Source of the DNA: Macrocybe gigantea
Taxonomy: Eukaryota; Basidiomycota; Agaricomycetes; Agaricales; Callistosporiaceae
Assembly (NCBI GenBank): GCA_011319805.1
Contig: SJRY01000263.1
Location: 248,001-312,000, forward strand
Direction: 5' to 3'
DNA: 64,000 bases
How positions within the stretch are numbered: position 1 is the stretch's first letter; the number at the start of each line of letters is the position of its first letter. Shown piece after piece: positions 13,394 through 24,330 of this stretch. The notes below the pieces were generated by a model. That model was not told the DNA's origin. It made no database searches and worked only from the letters and a program-made list of their open reading frames with translations. Made by a program: the position numbers and the translations under genes.

Positions 13394-14715
13394 TCACCGG
13401 TTCAGGACTAGTCCTTTCATTGCCCTCACTTCTCTCTTAAACTCTTCTTCCGCAGGAGATAAGGTGTTATTGATGCCGCCAAAAGTCATAGAGTTGCCAG
13501 AACCTCGAAAAGGAAGATAAACCTGCGCACTCAGGTAGCCTGTAAATTCCGACAATGCTTGCAGAGTGTGCTGGTAGCGCTTTGCTCAGCTCTCTTCTCG
13601 GGGAAGGATGAAGATAGGTTGATTAAATATCGCATCAAATGCGACGGTTCCGGTGGCGTCGGCGCCTTGTAGTTCCACCGCGTCGGCTCTAAACTGGACG
13701 TTGGTCCCAATTCCGTAGACAACGGGGGGTTTGCGATGAACAGTGGGCAGGTCGTTAATGAATCCCACAGTTTCCGCTAATTTGCGTTAAACATTTTCGG
13801 TGCTGTGAAAGCAAGAAAGCACATACTTCGTATGCCAGTCCGTCTTCCGATAACAGCCAAGGGATACAGCTCTCCAAATGTCGGAACAGCTCTTCCGTCG
13901 TTGGTTCTGAATCAACGCCTTGATCTGCTTTCTGCCGCAACTCCTCTATTCCGCATCTAAGCACCGTCACAGGATTAACTGTGTGTATCGAGCTGGCATC
14001 TTCACCAACAAGATCAACAGCATGGGCTACGGAATGACACGTTGCAAACATTTCGTCCTCTTTGTAAGGCTGAGGACGGGGAAGCACGCTGTACGATTCA
14101 GTCTGCGACTTCTTGAGCGTGGTCAAGGAATAGTGCAGTCTTTTCATAAGAGCAAGATGGTGCATTCTAAGAGAATGTCGAGCGGCGGACGTCTGGATGA
14201 TGCGAGGGAGAAGGAAACGCTATGCGGCCTAGTTCAGAACGACCACTCGTAAAAGGCAGGACAAGGCGTACGTGATAGAAAAATACGAGAGCTGCAGAAC
14301 CTCCAAGCAGCCAAGAAAAAAGGCGTGTCAGACCCAATAGTAGAGTGGGTAAGTTGGACGGTGGAGGTTGAGGATAGGTTGGCGGCGGGATCGGTGGTCT
14401 CTGCACAGGCTGGTGAAATGGGGTTATACGGTCTGGAGAGCGATACGACAGTGGATCCGAACGAACTGATTCGCGCAGAAGCTCCTCTATTTCTGCATTG
14501 TTGAGACCTTTCTCCATAAGAAATTGCCGCTTTGCAGACGCGTCATGTTGTGCGACCTGGGGAGAATGAAGAAAAGCACGAGCACGCGCCACGAGTTCAG
14601 CTCGGTCAGCAGTTGAAGGACCGCCAGCCGGCTCCTCAGCAGCCTGAGGTTGTACAATCGACTGCTGTTCGGCGCTGCTTGAAGGAGCTTGGTCCTGAAG
14701 GTTCTTGTCCTCCAT
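13394..14715 (-). CDS. PEX14: peroxisomal docking protein PEX14, one apparent -1 frameshift
   Basis: Membrane peroxin that docks the PEX5 receptor at the peroxisome. The conserved N-terminal domain is LVARARAFLHSPQVAQH and KRQFLMEKGLNNAEIEELLR, followed by a proline-rich linker (RPPIPPPTYPQPPP) and a membrane segment LFSWLLGGSAALVFFYH. After introns come a long soluble part with helical character (LMKRLHYSLTTLKKSQTESY) and the C-terminal LQALSEFTGYLSAQVYLPFR and FKREVRAMKGLVLNR, with TGA at 13394-13396. The frame slips once, between LSSSFPEKRAEQ and KRYQHTLQALSEF, at the T run 13581-13583 (A run in the gene), where one base seems to be missing. The start ATG at 14713-14715 is only 67 bp from the divergent M24 peptidase. 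Confidence 0.88.
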
Positions 14716-14782
14716 GTCGCTCAGACAGAGTGCCGGGTTGTGTCAATTTACGCTGTTCCTCCAATCACATGCCAAATAGAGC
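14716..14782. promoter_or_regulatory. very short bidirectional promoter, PEX14 / M24 peptidase
   Basis: Only 67 bp separate the two divergent ATGs, so the transcripts probably overlap at their 5' ends or one start lies further downstream. The peptidase has a second in-frame ATG at 14855 just before its hydrophobic segment. Confidence 0.4.
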
Positions 14783-16312
14783 ATGACCTCCTTCGACCAG
14801 CTCCGTGGAAATGCAGGACCCGTTCATCGCTATGCTCTCACGAGGCCTTCTTTCATGGTTTTATATCTAATTATCTTAGCTGTTGCGTTGGTCGGCGCCC
14901 AGCTTCACCCAGATCGCCCTGCAATATATGTACGGCTGCCATCTCTGCGAGAACGAGCCAAGATTCAGGACGAATGGACGAGTCAACGGATGGCTCACAT
15001 ACCAGCCCTGTTGGAGAAATACAAAGCCGATGCATGGCTCGTATGTTAAGTTCTCTTGCTTCAGTCGAAACAGCATGATATATCGAGGCTTTTTAGATGA
15101 CGCAACGCGAGCACGCAGAGATACCATCTGGTGGTCGATCAAGAACGCGACCGACTACGGAGCACACCGTCGAACAGTCGTTTTGTTCACAAAAATGCCA
15201 GCACCCTATAGTGTGGGTGGACAACACCGGGGCAGTCTGGCCCGAACTTAGGCACGCCCTTGAACGCAATGCGCCCGAGAAGATCGTGCTGAACACCGAT
15301 CGTGATATCGCTTTCGCCGGCGGCCTTCATGTCGGAGAACTGCAGGTCCTCCACAAAGAGCTCGGTGAGCGCTGGATGTCTAAGATAGTCAATATCCCCA
15401 TGCTCGCGGTGGAATATGTCGCGACTAGGGTGCCGGACAGTTGGCTTACTATCGCAAGTTGCAAGAGATTGTGTGGGCCATGATAGAGGAGGGATTTTCT
15501 GATAAGGTCGTTGTCTCAGGAAAGACCACTACGGAGGTAGCATCGTATTCTAGCCTTCAGCTCAGCCATATCTGACGTGATTCAAGGATTTGGAATGGTG
15601 GTTTATCGAAAAAATGCAAGTATTGAATGTCACGACGTGGAACCATCCCAGAGTTTCTGTCATTGTCGAGAGTTCGTTCCCAGGCTGGCGCGGTACCAAA
15701 GATGTCATCCAGGAGGGAGATATTTTGCATATTGACTTTGGCATAACGGCCATGGGCTTGAATACGGATACACAGCACATGGCTTATGTGCTTCGCACAA
15801 GTCTACTTGAAACGGATGCACCAGAGAGCCTCAAAGAAGGGATGAGAAAGGGCAATCGCATGCAAGACATCCTTCTGGCCAATATGCGACCCGGCCTAAC
15901 AGGGAATATGGTTTTACGGCAGTCTCTCGCACAAATGAAAGCTGATGGTATAGAAGGGCAAATATACTCGCATCCTATCGGCGATTGGGGCCATGACGCA
16001 GGGGCCGTGATGGGTAAGGAGATGTGTTCATTCGCTCATTCTGCTTTCGTGGTCACGTCAAACGCAGGTTTCACCAACCTCCCCGAATACGTCCCCGTCC
16101 TTGGAGAGTTGCCTATCCTTGCAAATACTTACTATAGCATCGAACTCTATGCGTATCACTTTGTGCCGGAGCGGAACGAGACATTGAGATTTCGATTGGA
16201 AGAGAACGCCTATTGGTCAGAGCAGACGCAGACTTGGCAGTTTGTGCGAGGAAGACAAGAAAGATATCACTTGATCGGCAGAGGAAAAAATGTTTTCGTT
16301 GTTCAAAATTGA
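14783..16312 (+). CDS. M24-family (Xaa-Pro dipeptidase-like) peptidase, secreted or membrane-anchored; four apparent -1 frameshifts
   Basis: Predicted metallopeptidase of the creatinase/prolidase fold entering the secretory route: near the N-terminus is MVLYLIILAVALVGAQ, a signal peptide or anchor. A creatinase-like N-domain (EDTIWWSIKNATDYGAHRRT, WVDNTGAVWPELRHALERN) precedes the catalytic domain. Candidate metal ligands are the two Asp in ILHIDFGITAMGLNTDTQ, His in SHPIGDWGHDAG, Glu in YYSIELYAY and Glu in FRLEENAYW. Introns lie near 15045-15095 and 15537-15586. Four slips of one missing base each are needed near 15118 (GAG/ATACC), 15196 (A5), 15210 (C3) and 15436 (CCGGAC) to join well-matching segments. 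The 3' part from 15587 is intact. The exact substrate is unknown. Confidence 0.82.
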
Positions 16313-16456
16313 CATGCCATTCTCGAAAGAAACAATGATATTATAGCCATTGATAGCTTATATCACAACGTCAATGAAGATCCATATCATCGAACGGCCT
16401 GAAGAAGTGGTATATGTATGCTAAACATTTTGGTGATGGAGCAAGGAATGCGTGTA

Positions 16457-18658
16457 TCAAAACATGTTTGCAAGTTTGCTGGCAGCTTCTCGTGGATCTA
16501 ATCGCTGGCGCGTTGGCTGTACGCGAACGGAGGCTGACATCTGCGTTGGCTTGATATGACCCAGAGGATCAAAGGTGTTGTTCGCTTGGCCGTTCATTGG
16601 CCGGCTCGAGCCATCATGCACAGCAGGAATAGAGGGGCGACGAAGGGGGTCCATTTGATCGGCAGCGTCCGCAGAGGGAGGTTTCTCAGAACCTTGTATG
16701 ATTGTGGAAGACGAGGAAGCAGGAATGGGCAGCACATGAGGGGACTGCGTGGGTTCGATAATCATGGATCGTGTACCATCCACCAAGCGACCACCAAGAG
16801 GCGGTTCGTTGCTAACCGGCCGTGGTGTCGACGGCCCGGCGCCAGGACTCTGTGGAGGCAGAAACGAATAACCCGGACGGGATACAACAGATTGCGTTGA
16901 GGGCTCATGTCGCTGGGTGGAAGATGACAATGGATCCCGGGCCAGGCTTGCAGTGGTTGGCAAGTAGGGCTGCGGCGAGCTTGACGTCGATGGTGGGGAA
17001 GTGTGTGGAGGAGTTGGTAAAGGTGCAGACGGACGTTGGAAGCCGTTGGTCGCTGGCGCTGAGGGAGGAGGACCGGTGTTTGGGTATTCATGATATTCCT
17101 CAAGCGGTGGTATTACCGTAGGTTTCGGAACGGCGCTGGTGGCTTCCACCTTTTTGGCAGCATTGCTAACGTCGACCCGCAAAGCCTCCAGCTCCTTGAG
17201 AAGCTGCCTCTCGTACATGATGGATGACCGTGCATGCTCGATCAATGCTGTTGTGATATCATCGTTGGCATAACGGTTGTGAGTGTCGAGCGCCCGATGG
17301 AGGTTTTGTGATATTCCCTCGGCACGTTTTGCGAGCACTCGTTCGTACTTGTTCGCCTGAGGGTTCACATGCTTAGGTAGAGAACACGAGATCAGGGGTG
17401 GCGGAGACACACCTCTTCCATTTCTTCAAGCGCCTCATCCACGCGATCTGGTCTAATATTCGAGCTTGCCTTAAGTCGTTCAATTTGTCGTCTCTTGGAA
17501 ATGGTCGTTTTAACAGCAGCCTGATATTCCTCCAACACCCCAGTGCGCATCAATAGCGTCTCTTTCGCAGATCTAGCATTCATGCCTTGATAGCCCAACG
17601 AGTCGCCAAGAACCACACATTCGCTAATGGCTTGTGCTTGATCAAGGTCGGCCAAGCTATGCCAGGCCCGTCCGATCTTGCGAAACGCATTTGCAAGATG
17701 AGGATGCGTCTCGGTGGAAGCAACGTTGACGAGCTTGTTTCCCATCTCAACATGGGCAGCAGCCAGGGCTGGGTTTCTCGGCGTCAATGGAGTACCGGTT
17801 GACGATGCTTAAAGGTAGACTTACTTTTCCTCGCAATAGCAAGCTTATCAACAGCCTTGGCTGTCTCAAAAAATTGGCCTTCGAGCTTGGTGAGTTCGAA
17901 TCGCGCTCTTTGAAGTCCCTCGTCCTCATCAGGTACGCCGCGTCTGATAAGACTGAACCCGGTGGAAGCCTTCCGTCTAAATCGCGGTGTCGGCTGGTAG
18001 CCGAAATCGCTCTCAATGAACGATCGGAGGTCCTCGTCATAAATCAATATCGGGTCTTCGCACACTCTCGTGATCCACCTCTGAAGCATGATCTTGACCA
18101 GCCTATCATCTTCCTCATCCGTTGGTGCAGACGTCTGCGCCAAGGGAAGAGCGGGAATAATGGTCTGCGGATTGCTGTGGATGATAGAATCATAAAACTG
18201 TTGAAATTCCGAGTAAGAGCGTGACACGTTTCGGTATGTTGTACCTGTAAAATTCGACAAGTTGGTCTGAAGGGGGAATCTCATGAGAGACAGTAAAAAT
18301 CATCAAACGACTGAGCACCAGATACCTGCGCGTCCAACTTGATCAATATGTCTCTTCGGTTTCGATCAAGCCCCGTAATCCTAACTCTGAGGTAGGGCTC
18401 CGCTGGCTCGTAACTGACTCCGTTGGATCCGACAGTTTGCCTCGGTGATATTAATCCAGGTTCTGGCTGGCCATAAATTTTGGGCTCTTTTCCGTACAAG
18501 CCTGGTGCCGGACCTTTGTCTGGCGTAGGGGGGGTGGGTGAGGACGCCCGTTTCAGGTTAGGGATCGGAGAGTGTGGTGGATGGGGAGTGGTCGGCCACG
18601 GTGGTGATGCATCGTCCGCTGCGAAGATGGACGCGGTAGAGCTCAACGGGTCAAACAT
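16457..18658 (-). CDS. VPS17: retromer sorting nexin VPS17
   Basis: PX-BAR sorting nexin that pairs with Vps5 in the retromer, which recycles receptors from endosomes to the Golgi. The start is MFDPLSSTASIFAADDASPP. The PX domain follows (EPYLRVRITGLDRNRRDILI, then after an intron at about 18267-18325 TNLSNFTGTTYRNVSRSYSE, and VKIMLQRWITRVCEDPIL). The BAR-like helical region has AFRKIGRAWHSLADLDQAQA and YERVLAKRAEGISQNLHRA. The C-terminal third is a long Pro/Ser/Thr-rich tail ending REAASKLANMF at 16457, which is longer than in yeast. Introns also lie near 17780-17825 and 17353-17410. The 954 bp last exon is open throughout. Confidence 0.92.
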
Positions 18659-18949
18659 GAAAGTCCACGAGCAGGAGGTTTTCCAATGATTGTAGACGTC
18701 GAGAACGGAGATGGCTCAGGTGGGACAAGAGCCTACACTTACGTAATCATCAGCATTTGACGGAAGCCAGATTAGGAAGTCCAGAATAAGGCGTGTTCCT
18801 ATGAGAAAAAGAAAAAATATGGTATATCCAAGTCCAACTCTACTACGTATGATATTCAAGATATAGGACAATTGGGTATCTGGATGTTCTTGAGTACGCG
18901 GCTGGAACGAGGGTTATCACCGTCTAATTAAGACATGAAAAAATCATTC

Positions 18950-20602
18950 TTACTCGGCTGTGAAAAGGCCCCACCAGCCCTGTCAAGGCGATCATTGGTG
19001 AATGCACTTTTATGAAGTGCAATGCAGTACACACCTCAACACCACCAAAGGCAATGTCCTTTGGGCAGGGAGCAAGGTCAGCAAAACAGCAAGTCCTGAT
19101 GGTGGCCAGCTATCAAACATACCTTCCACTTCTCGTCAAAGAACTGAAACAGATATTCATCAGGATGACACCGTTAGATGCAGGAAAACTGCTCACCTCA
19201 AAGAAGAAGTATCCAATGCCATTTGAGTTAGCCTGGCAGACAAATGTGTCGAGAAAGATCTGAAGACTAGCTTCAGATGCATCTGATCCTCCATTGTTTG
19301 CATTGCCGGCATCGGAAGATTTCTGGGATGCGAATTGACGTTATTCAGACTGTTATCACAAATTGATGATACTGACGGTGGGCCAGCCAGTTTCCGCAAT
19401 GTACATGTTAGGCTAAACTCATGTCAGTCAGTTACTTCGTTGGTTTGCTTGGATATTTCGGACCTTGTTCGGGAGTTCCGAGGCAGGCTTCAAGTTTGTC
19501 TCTTCAAAGAATTTATTGACCCAAGCCGCGGCGTCGCTTGCAGTTGTGTTGGCGAACCAAGCATGAACGTTGGACATCTGAAACAACATTCCTTCTTATG
19601 TCGAAACGGAAAAAAAAATCTAGCACTCACACCATAGTCAACGATGCTCAGGACTTCCTGACTGAAGAAACTTCCGGCGTCCGAGTTGCCGATGGGTATG
19701 TTTTTCTTCAAGTTCATGGCAGTGAGCATGTCCTTCGTGTCTTGAACGTAGCTCTTGAGAATAGCGGAACCTTTGCCAGTATGTGCATTGAGTTTACAAT
19801 TTGAGGTAGGAAGGCGCATATATACCCCGCACCTTGCTTCCCCACGTCGCTGTTGGGATCCTTGGCGTTATGTTCAGTGAGATAGCTGGACCATTTGAGT
19901 CGCGGGCCTTGGACAGGTAGCTGTCACACGTACTTGAGCATAAATTCATTTCCAACGGTGATGCCTGCAATGTTATCGACCCCATAGGTTTGAATAGCGT
20001 CTTTTATGGTATCGCGTTGCCGGGTGTAAGGCGTGGTATCGGTCGCGACAACATAATTTCCAAGGAAGACTTGCATGTCAACCTTCGTTCGCTTGATGGC
20101 TTCAAGCTAAGCATAACGTTAGGCATGTCCAGATGCTCGAATCGACGACGCCGTGTTTTACATACCACTAGAGCTGTTTGATTACAGTCGGAACCGTAAA
20201 GGCGGATCTTGTTCGTCAGCTGTGACATGAGCTGGAATTGGGGTCAGCGGGGGTGCGGTAAAAGAGACGGTCATCCGCACCTGAACATCCTTTATGACGT
20301 TCTCTGCAGGATATGTGCGATGGTTATAAGGAGATTCGAGAGTAGAGTGGGGTCATCTCACCCAAAGAATTGCCACAGTCCGGTAACATCGATCCTTCAG
20401 GGGTGTACGCCAGACCATAGAAAGAGCGGTGTAGTTTTGGGTCCTTCTCAAAATTGCTCGGGTCATCCTTACTGAGGGCTTTGCCGTTGTTAGAGGAGGA
20501 ACCGGCCGATCCGGACGACTGGTTTTGCGAACGGTTGTGCAGGATGATCCCAGCTGCCACTCCGCCGCCAATGAGCAGCAAAAGCCCTAACAAGGCACTC
20601 AT
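18950..20602 (-). CDS. membrane-anchored GH17 beta-1,3-glucanase/transglycosylase
   Basis: Cell-wall enzyme acting on beta-1,3-glucan. A type II signal anchor is at the N-terminus (MSALLGLLLLIGGGVAAGII), followed by a Ser/Asn-rich linker and the GH17 domain: HRSFYGLAYTPEGSMLPDCG, MMSQLTNKIRLYGSDCNQTA, the acid/base Glu in a VGNEFM motif, and the nucleophile Glu in YIAETGWPTVS near 19380-19400. The end is FGGVEGWWGLFTAE with TAA at 18950-18952. Many short exons are joined by 45-60 nt introns. A cytosolic N-terminal exon upstream of 20602 is possible, since homologues usually have one; I could not see it. Confidence 0.87.
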
Positions 20603-21272
20603 GACCTACACGATGCAGAGTGTATAAGCGGAAGACCGAGGAAAGTACCATGTCAGGTATTTACAAGGCATTTGGAACGCCTTTTCTGGGAATTGACCAG
20701 CTTCTCCGTAGAGTATGATCCAAGCGTTTGATAATTTGACTGAGGATGCATCCGCAACAAGTTGTAAACGAGCGACAGACAGTTGGAAACGGCGGGAAGG
20801 AACGATGGTGAGTGGTGGTACAAATGACGGGCAAATCAGGTGCATAAATCAAGCCAGTTGATTTGTCTTAGCATCGCGACCCTGAAACTATATTTATGCC
20901 TGCAAAAGAAAGAGGACCAGGTCAGTCGAGCTCATACGCGCTTTTCTTTTTTTCTTCTTCAGAACGCACTTGCAATATTGCATCGGCTCGTATCCTCTGT
21001 CATGCCGCAGAGCAGATGAATCCACTTGAGCCTCTCCGTCCAAGACCACTTGGCACTCTTGAAGCGACCGTCGAATTTTGTGGCCCAAACGCCGTTTATT
21101 CCCTCGTTCTGGGCATCAGAAGAAAGGGAACGACTACAGACTTCGTCGAATGAACCTGCTTCGCCGCTGCATAGCCACCGACAAATTTAGTACAATCAAG
21201 TCCATGTACAACATGAGACTAAATAGCAATAAAAATGATTAAAAGAGGACCAAAGACCAAGGTATATCACTC
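20603..21272. other. intergenic, no convincing gene
   Basis: 670 bp between the GH17 start and the 3' end of the GTP cyclohydrolase gene. It should contain the GH17 promoter and perhaps a missing first exon. The open frames here (for example 20896-21153 +) have no recognisable domain and poor composition. Confidence 0.5.
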
Positions 21273-22799
21273 TCAACTCTCCATCTCCATCCAGAGTGGC
21301 AGCATATGACCCATCTTGAGTACTTTTGTCCGTAAATATTTGTCAAGGTCTTCACCGTACACCGCATTTCCACCGATTAACGTGGCCCCACTCACTTTCT
21401 CGGACTGCTCTTGAACGATCATCGTATCCGATTCCAGCTCTTTTGCGAATTTGATAGCAGAATGCTGCTGATGGCGATTCTGCCAACTCCGAGGGATCAT
21501 TGGCACACGCTCTGCAATTTGGATGCCCTCCTTCTCCAGCGCTTTGACTTTGTCAGGATTGTTAGTGAGGACGCGAACACCTTCAGAGTTCTCTTTGCTG
21601 TCATTCCCGAGGCCGAGGTCGCGCAATATTGCTCCCGCAATTTCGTAGCCACGCTCATCAGCTTGGTGACCAAGCATCAAGTTGGCTGTGACGGTGTCGT
21701 GACCAAGATCTTGGAGGTTGTAAGCCCGTATTTTGGACAGAAGTCCGATCCCGCGTCCCTCCTGTCGCAGGTAGATGACAGCGCCTCTGCCTGGAATAGT
21801 TGTCGGTGCCGCAAGCGGTGTATCCGCAGCAATAGTTATGGGTTGCGAGATTATTCTAATCGCCTCATCCAACTGTTCACCGCAGTCGCATCGCATGCTA
21901 CCGACGGTCTCGCCAGTGAAGCATTCCGAATGAATACGAATGATAGGGGGAGGGATGTGTGCGGTCACAGTGATGTCAGTTGCAACGGAAAACCTCGGAT
22001 CGAAGGCATGCTGATGGTTGGGCAAAAGACGGCCGACGTAGGCGCCGCGGATGATGCGATCCATTTCCGTTTCGCCGTCTTCCCACACCGCGTCTAAAGA
22101 ACGTGAACGAATAGGAGGCGCGGATACGCATCGACGAGATTCGTCTAGTTGAGCGGAATCAACAACGATTGCGAGATGCTCCTTGCTGTCCCGATTATTG
22201 TGGTATAGGTGCAGGAAGACAGGACCATGTGGGGTGGGTATGCGAGTCCGAGCCATGCATTTTACTTCTAGAGGATGAGTGGACGGCGATGAAGGGTCGT
22301 TGGGTACGGCCGATGATTTGATCGATTCTTCGTGAACAGGAGACGAAATAACGGACTGTCTGCGTTTCTTTGATGCATGGGGCAAGTTGTCGGCCGGCTT
22401 GAGCGGATCCGCGGCAGGCGGGACGGGGTTGTTCTCTTTGCTGTCGGAGGACAGTGTCTCCTGCAACCGTTGTCTTCGGGGTGCCTGTCGGCTGACATAG
22501 GTCAGCCTCCTGCGCTCCTGCTTTGCGTTGGCATTGTCGCCAGTCCATCTCGTCCAGTCCCAGGCACCTTCGGACTGAGGCAGCATGACGCCTGGGAAGA
22601 AATCATGATGGTAATGATTTCTGGTGACGTTCGGTCCTGACGCAGCAGCAGCTGCGATCATGAGGGGATCCAAAGCTGCATCACGACGAGCGAAAGTGGC
22701 CTTTGAGGGAGGAGCCGGAGCGGTAAGGAGCTCGAGAAGGGCAGCGTCGGCGTCGCTATCCAGGGGTCCATACCGGTTCTCGGCGGATACCATAGGCAT
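21273..22799 (-). CDS. RIB1: GTP cyclohydrolase II (riboflavin synthesis)
   Basis: Opens the GTP imidazole ring in the first step of riboflavin synthesis. It is a single exon of 508 residues from the first in-frame ATG at 22797-22799; the open frame extends a little upstream but without ATG. The N-terminal half is fungal-specific and low in complexity, with MARTRIPTPHGPVFLHLYHN marking the enzyme domain. Zinc ligands are in ECFTGETVGSMRCDCGEQLD (three Cys); the GTP and catalytic stretch is IYLRQEGRGIGLLSKIRAYN, with ANLMLGHQADERGYEIA next and LTNNPDKVKALEKEGIQIAE near the end. No frame break is present in 1.5 kb. Two CACGTG motifs lie upstream. Confidence 0.95.
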   Translation of the reverse strand: MPMVSAENRYGPLDSDADAALLELLTAPAPPSKATFARRDAALDPLMIAAAAASGPNVTRNHYHHDFFPGVMLPQSEGAWDWTRWTGDNANAKQERRRLTYVSRQAPRRQRLQETLSSDSKENNPVPPAADPLKPADNLPHASKKRRQSVISSPVHEESIKSSAVPNDPSSPSTHPLEVKCMARTRIPTPHGPVFLHLYHNNRDSKEHLAIVVDSAQLDESRRCVSAPPIRSRSLDAVWEDGETEMDRIIRGAYVGRLLPNHQHAFDPRFSVATDITVTAHIPPPIIRIHSECFTGETVGSMRCDCGEQLDEAIRIISQPITIAADTPLAAPTTIPGRGAVIYLRQEGRGIGLLSKIRAYNLQDLGHDTVTANLMLGHQADERGYEIAGAILRDLGLGNDSKENSEGVRVLTNNPDKVKALEKEGIQIAERVPMIPRSWQNRHQQHSAIKFAKELESDTMIVQEQSEKVSGATLIGGNAVYGEDLDKYLRTKVLKMGHMLPLWMEMES

Positions 22800-23171
22800 T
22801 GGGACGTTTGTGAGTGGGATTCGGGGGCAACGACGATGCACAACCCCGAGTGTGGAGGGAAAGCTTTAATAGCCGCGGCCGAGAGGAGGTGATTGGGCCG
22901 ACCCATTACCCAAAAGAGGCAGATTTTCACGTGCAGTGAACTCGATTAGTCATGCAAATCTCCATCCAATGCGTACCACGTGATGATTTCTGCGCCTTCG
23001 CAGTGATGAGCGCAACGCCTGCGCTGTCACCCAATTCCAAGCCGTCTCTCCCCGTCGCGCTCTCGACGTTCGTTCCTGAACGCCAGCGAGCGAGCCCCTT
23101 CATTCATTATCTCACCCGACGCACCATGAAATAGCACGCTAGCACGTTCCCCTTGTCCTGATCTTTAAAAC
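22800..23171. promoter_or_regulatory. bidirectional promoter with two CACGTG boxes
   Basis: Between RIB1 and the PPxY membrane protein. CACGTG occurs at 22928-22933 and 22977-22982, 49 bp apart. This core binds bHLH factors such as Cbf1 or Pho4 in fungi; which factor, if any, acts here is not known. Confidence 0.45.
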
Positions 23172-23965
23172 ATGCACCTCCGAGTGACAATGCGACTGAC
23201 GTCGTGCGCTCTGATTTTCTTGCTTCATTTTCTCACACCGTAAGTCAGGGTTTCCCCTGTTATATTGCATTCTACTTCCTCTCTTTTTCCAGAGTGCATT
23301 GTGCTATCACGTCTGCTTCAAGTTTCACTCCCTCTGACCCTGATAGCGATCCGTCTACATCTACACCTACATCCCACACTCTCTTCACGCACCAGCACTC
23401 TACGGGAACTATAGACCGCCCCGTTACTACAACGCCACACTCTCTCCAAATTTTCCCTCCGCATCCTCCACATGAATTCCCGACCCACTCGTCGTTTTTC
23501 CCTTACGAGCCACCAAATCCCACACGCACTCATCCACCTGACCACCAGCGGAACGATCATCCCATGAACTCGCAGAAACCGATAGTCATCTTTTTCGAAG
23601 TCTTCTGCGGCATTTTGGCCATCGCTTTGCTCTATGGCCTCTTTCGGTGCTTCTACAGTTACCAGAGGACCCCGAACAGGGATCGGATAATGATTGCCAT
23701 AAATAGGTACCATCTCCAGAGAGAGATGGACGAAATTGCCCAGCGCCAGGTCGCCGCGGATCGGCCTTCCTATGATCCAGTACCTCCATACTATCCCAAG
23801 CCTCCTTCCTACGTCGAGCGCCCTTTGCCAACCCCGATCTCTCGCGACAATAATTACATCGAGGCCATGGACGGCAGTTCACCTGGCTCGCCGGCCTTTA
23901 GAATTCCACGTAATGCGGCTGAGCAACCTGATCAAATTTCCATCCCTCAACGGCCGAACGGATGA
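23172..23965 (+). CDS. single-pass membrane protein with a PPxY-bearing cytosolic tail (unknown)
   Basis: I do not recognise a family. Two exons (23172-23239 and 23293-23965) give 246 residues. Exon 1 plus the junction encode a signal peptide (MRLTSCALIFLLHFLTPVHC). About 110 Ser/Thr/Pro/His-rich residues follow, likely extracellular and O-glycosylated, then one membrane span (IVIFFEVFCGILAIALLYGL) and a cytosolic tail with NRDRIMIAINRYHLQREMDE and the proline motifs VPPYYPKPPSYVERPLP. PPYY and PPSY both fit PPxY, the ligand of WW domains in Rsp5/Nedd4 ubiquitin ligases. By inference it could be a ligase adaptor; it could equally be a cell-wall sensor. It faces RIB1 across a short promoter. 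Confidence 0.75.
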
Positions 23966-24330
23966 TGTGCATGCTGGTTCATGTTTTTCCCTACCCATCA
24001 ACACTCTTCTCTTTCCTCTGCGAAATGCAGGACCATGTGTGCAATAAGCGCCGCGCTAGCTGTTTATTCCCCTCCATCTCCGCTATTTGTGATTTTTTTC
24101 CAAGGGACAGAAATGTAGTATTACGCCAGGATAGTACATACCCAAGTAATTTAGCTTGTCATATACAAGTCTCGCAATCGTGCCTTCTTCCGATATTTCA
24201 GTACTGCAGGGAGATTTCTCGCATAAACAACGGTGACAAATGGAGGAGCTGTTTTACGTTGTGTACTTGGTGCAGAGCCGAATGCAATACAAGGCGAGTC
24301 GATCTCGCATGGCGTCCGCCTGCCACCATC
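23966..24330. other. intergenic, no gene seen
   Basis: 365 bp of 3' and 5' flank. A frame stays open upstream of 24331 but has no start in good context and no domain. Confidence 0.45.

Noticed and set aside
13586..13768. A separate 60-residue ORF starting MGFINDLPTVHRKPPV
   Set aside because: It is an alternative frame of a PEX14 exon; the neighbouring frame gives WDSLTTCPLFIANPPLSTEL, which splices properly to the upstream exon.
20896..21153. 85-codon plus-strand frame
   Set aside because: Low-complexity start, no domain and no homologue recognised; lies in a plausible promoter or first-exon region of the GH17 gene.
21411..22097. 228-codon open frame on the plus strand
   Set aside because: It is antisense to the well-supported GTP cyclohydrolase II exon and has no domain; a shadow frame.
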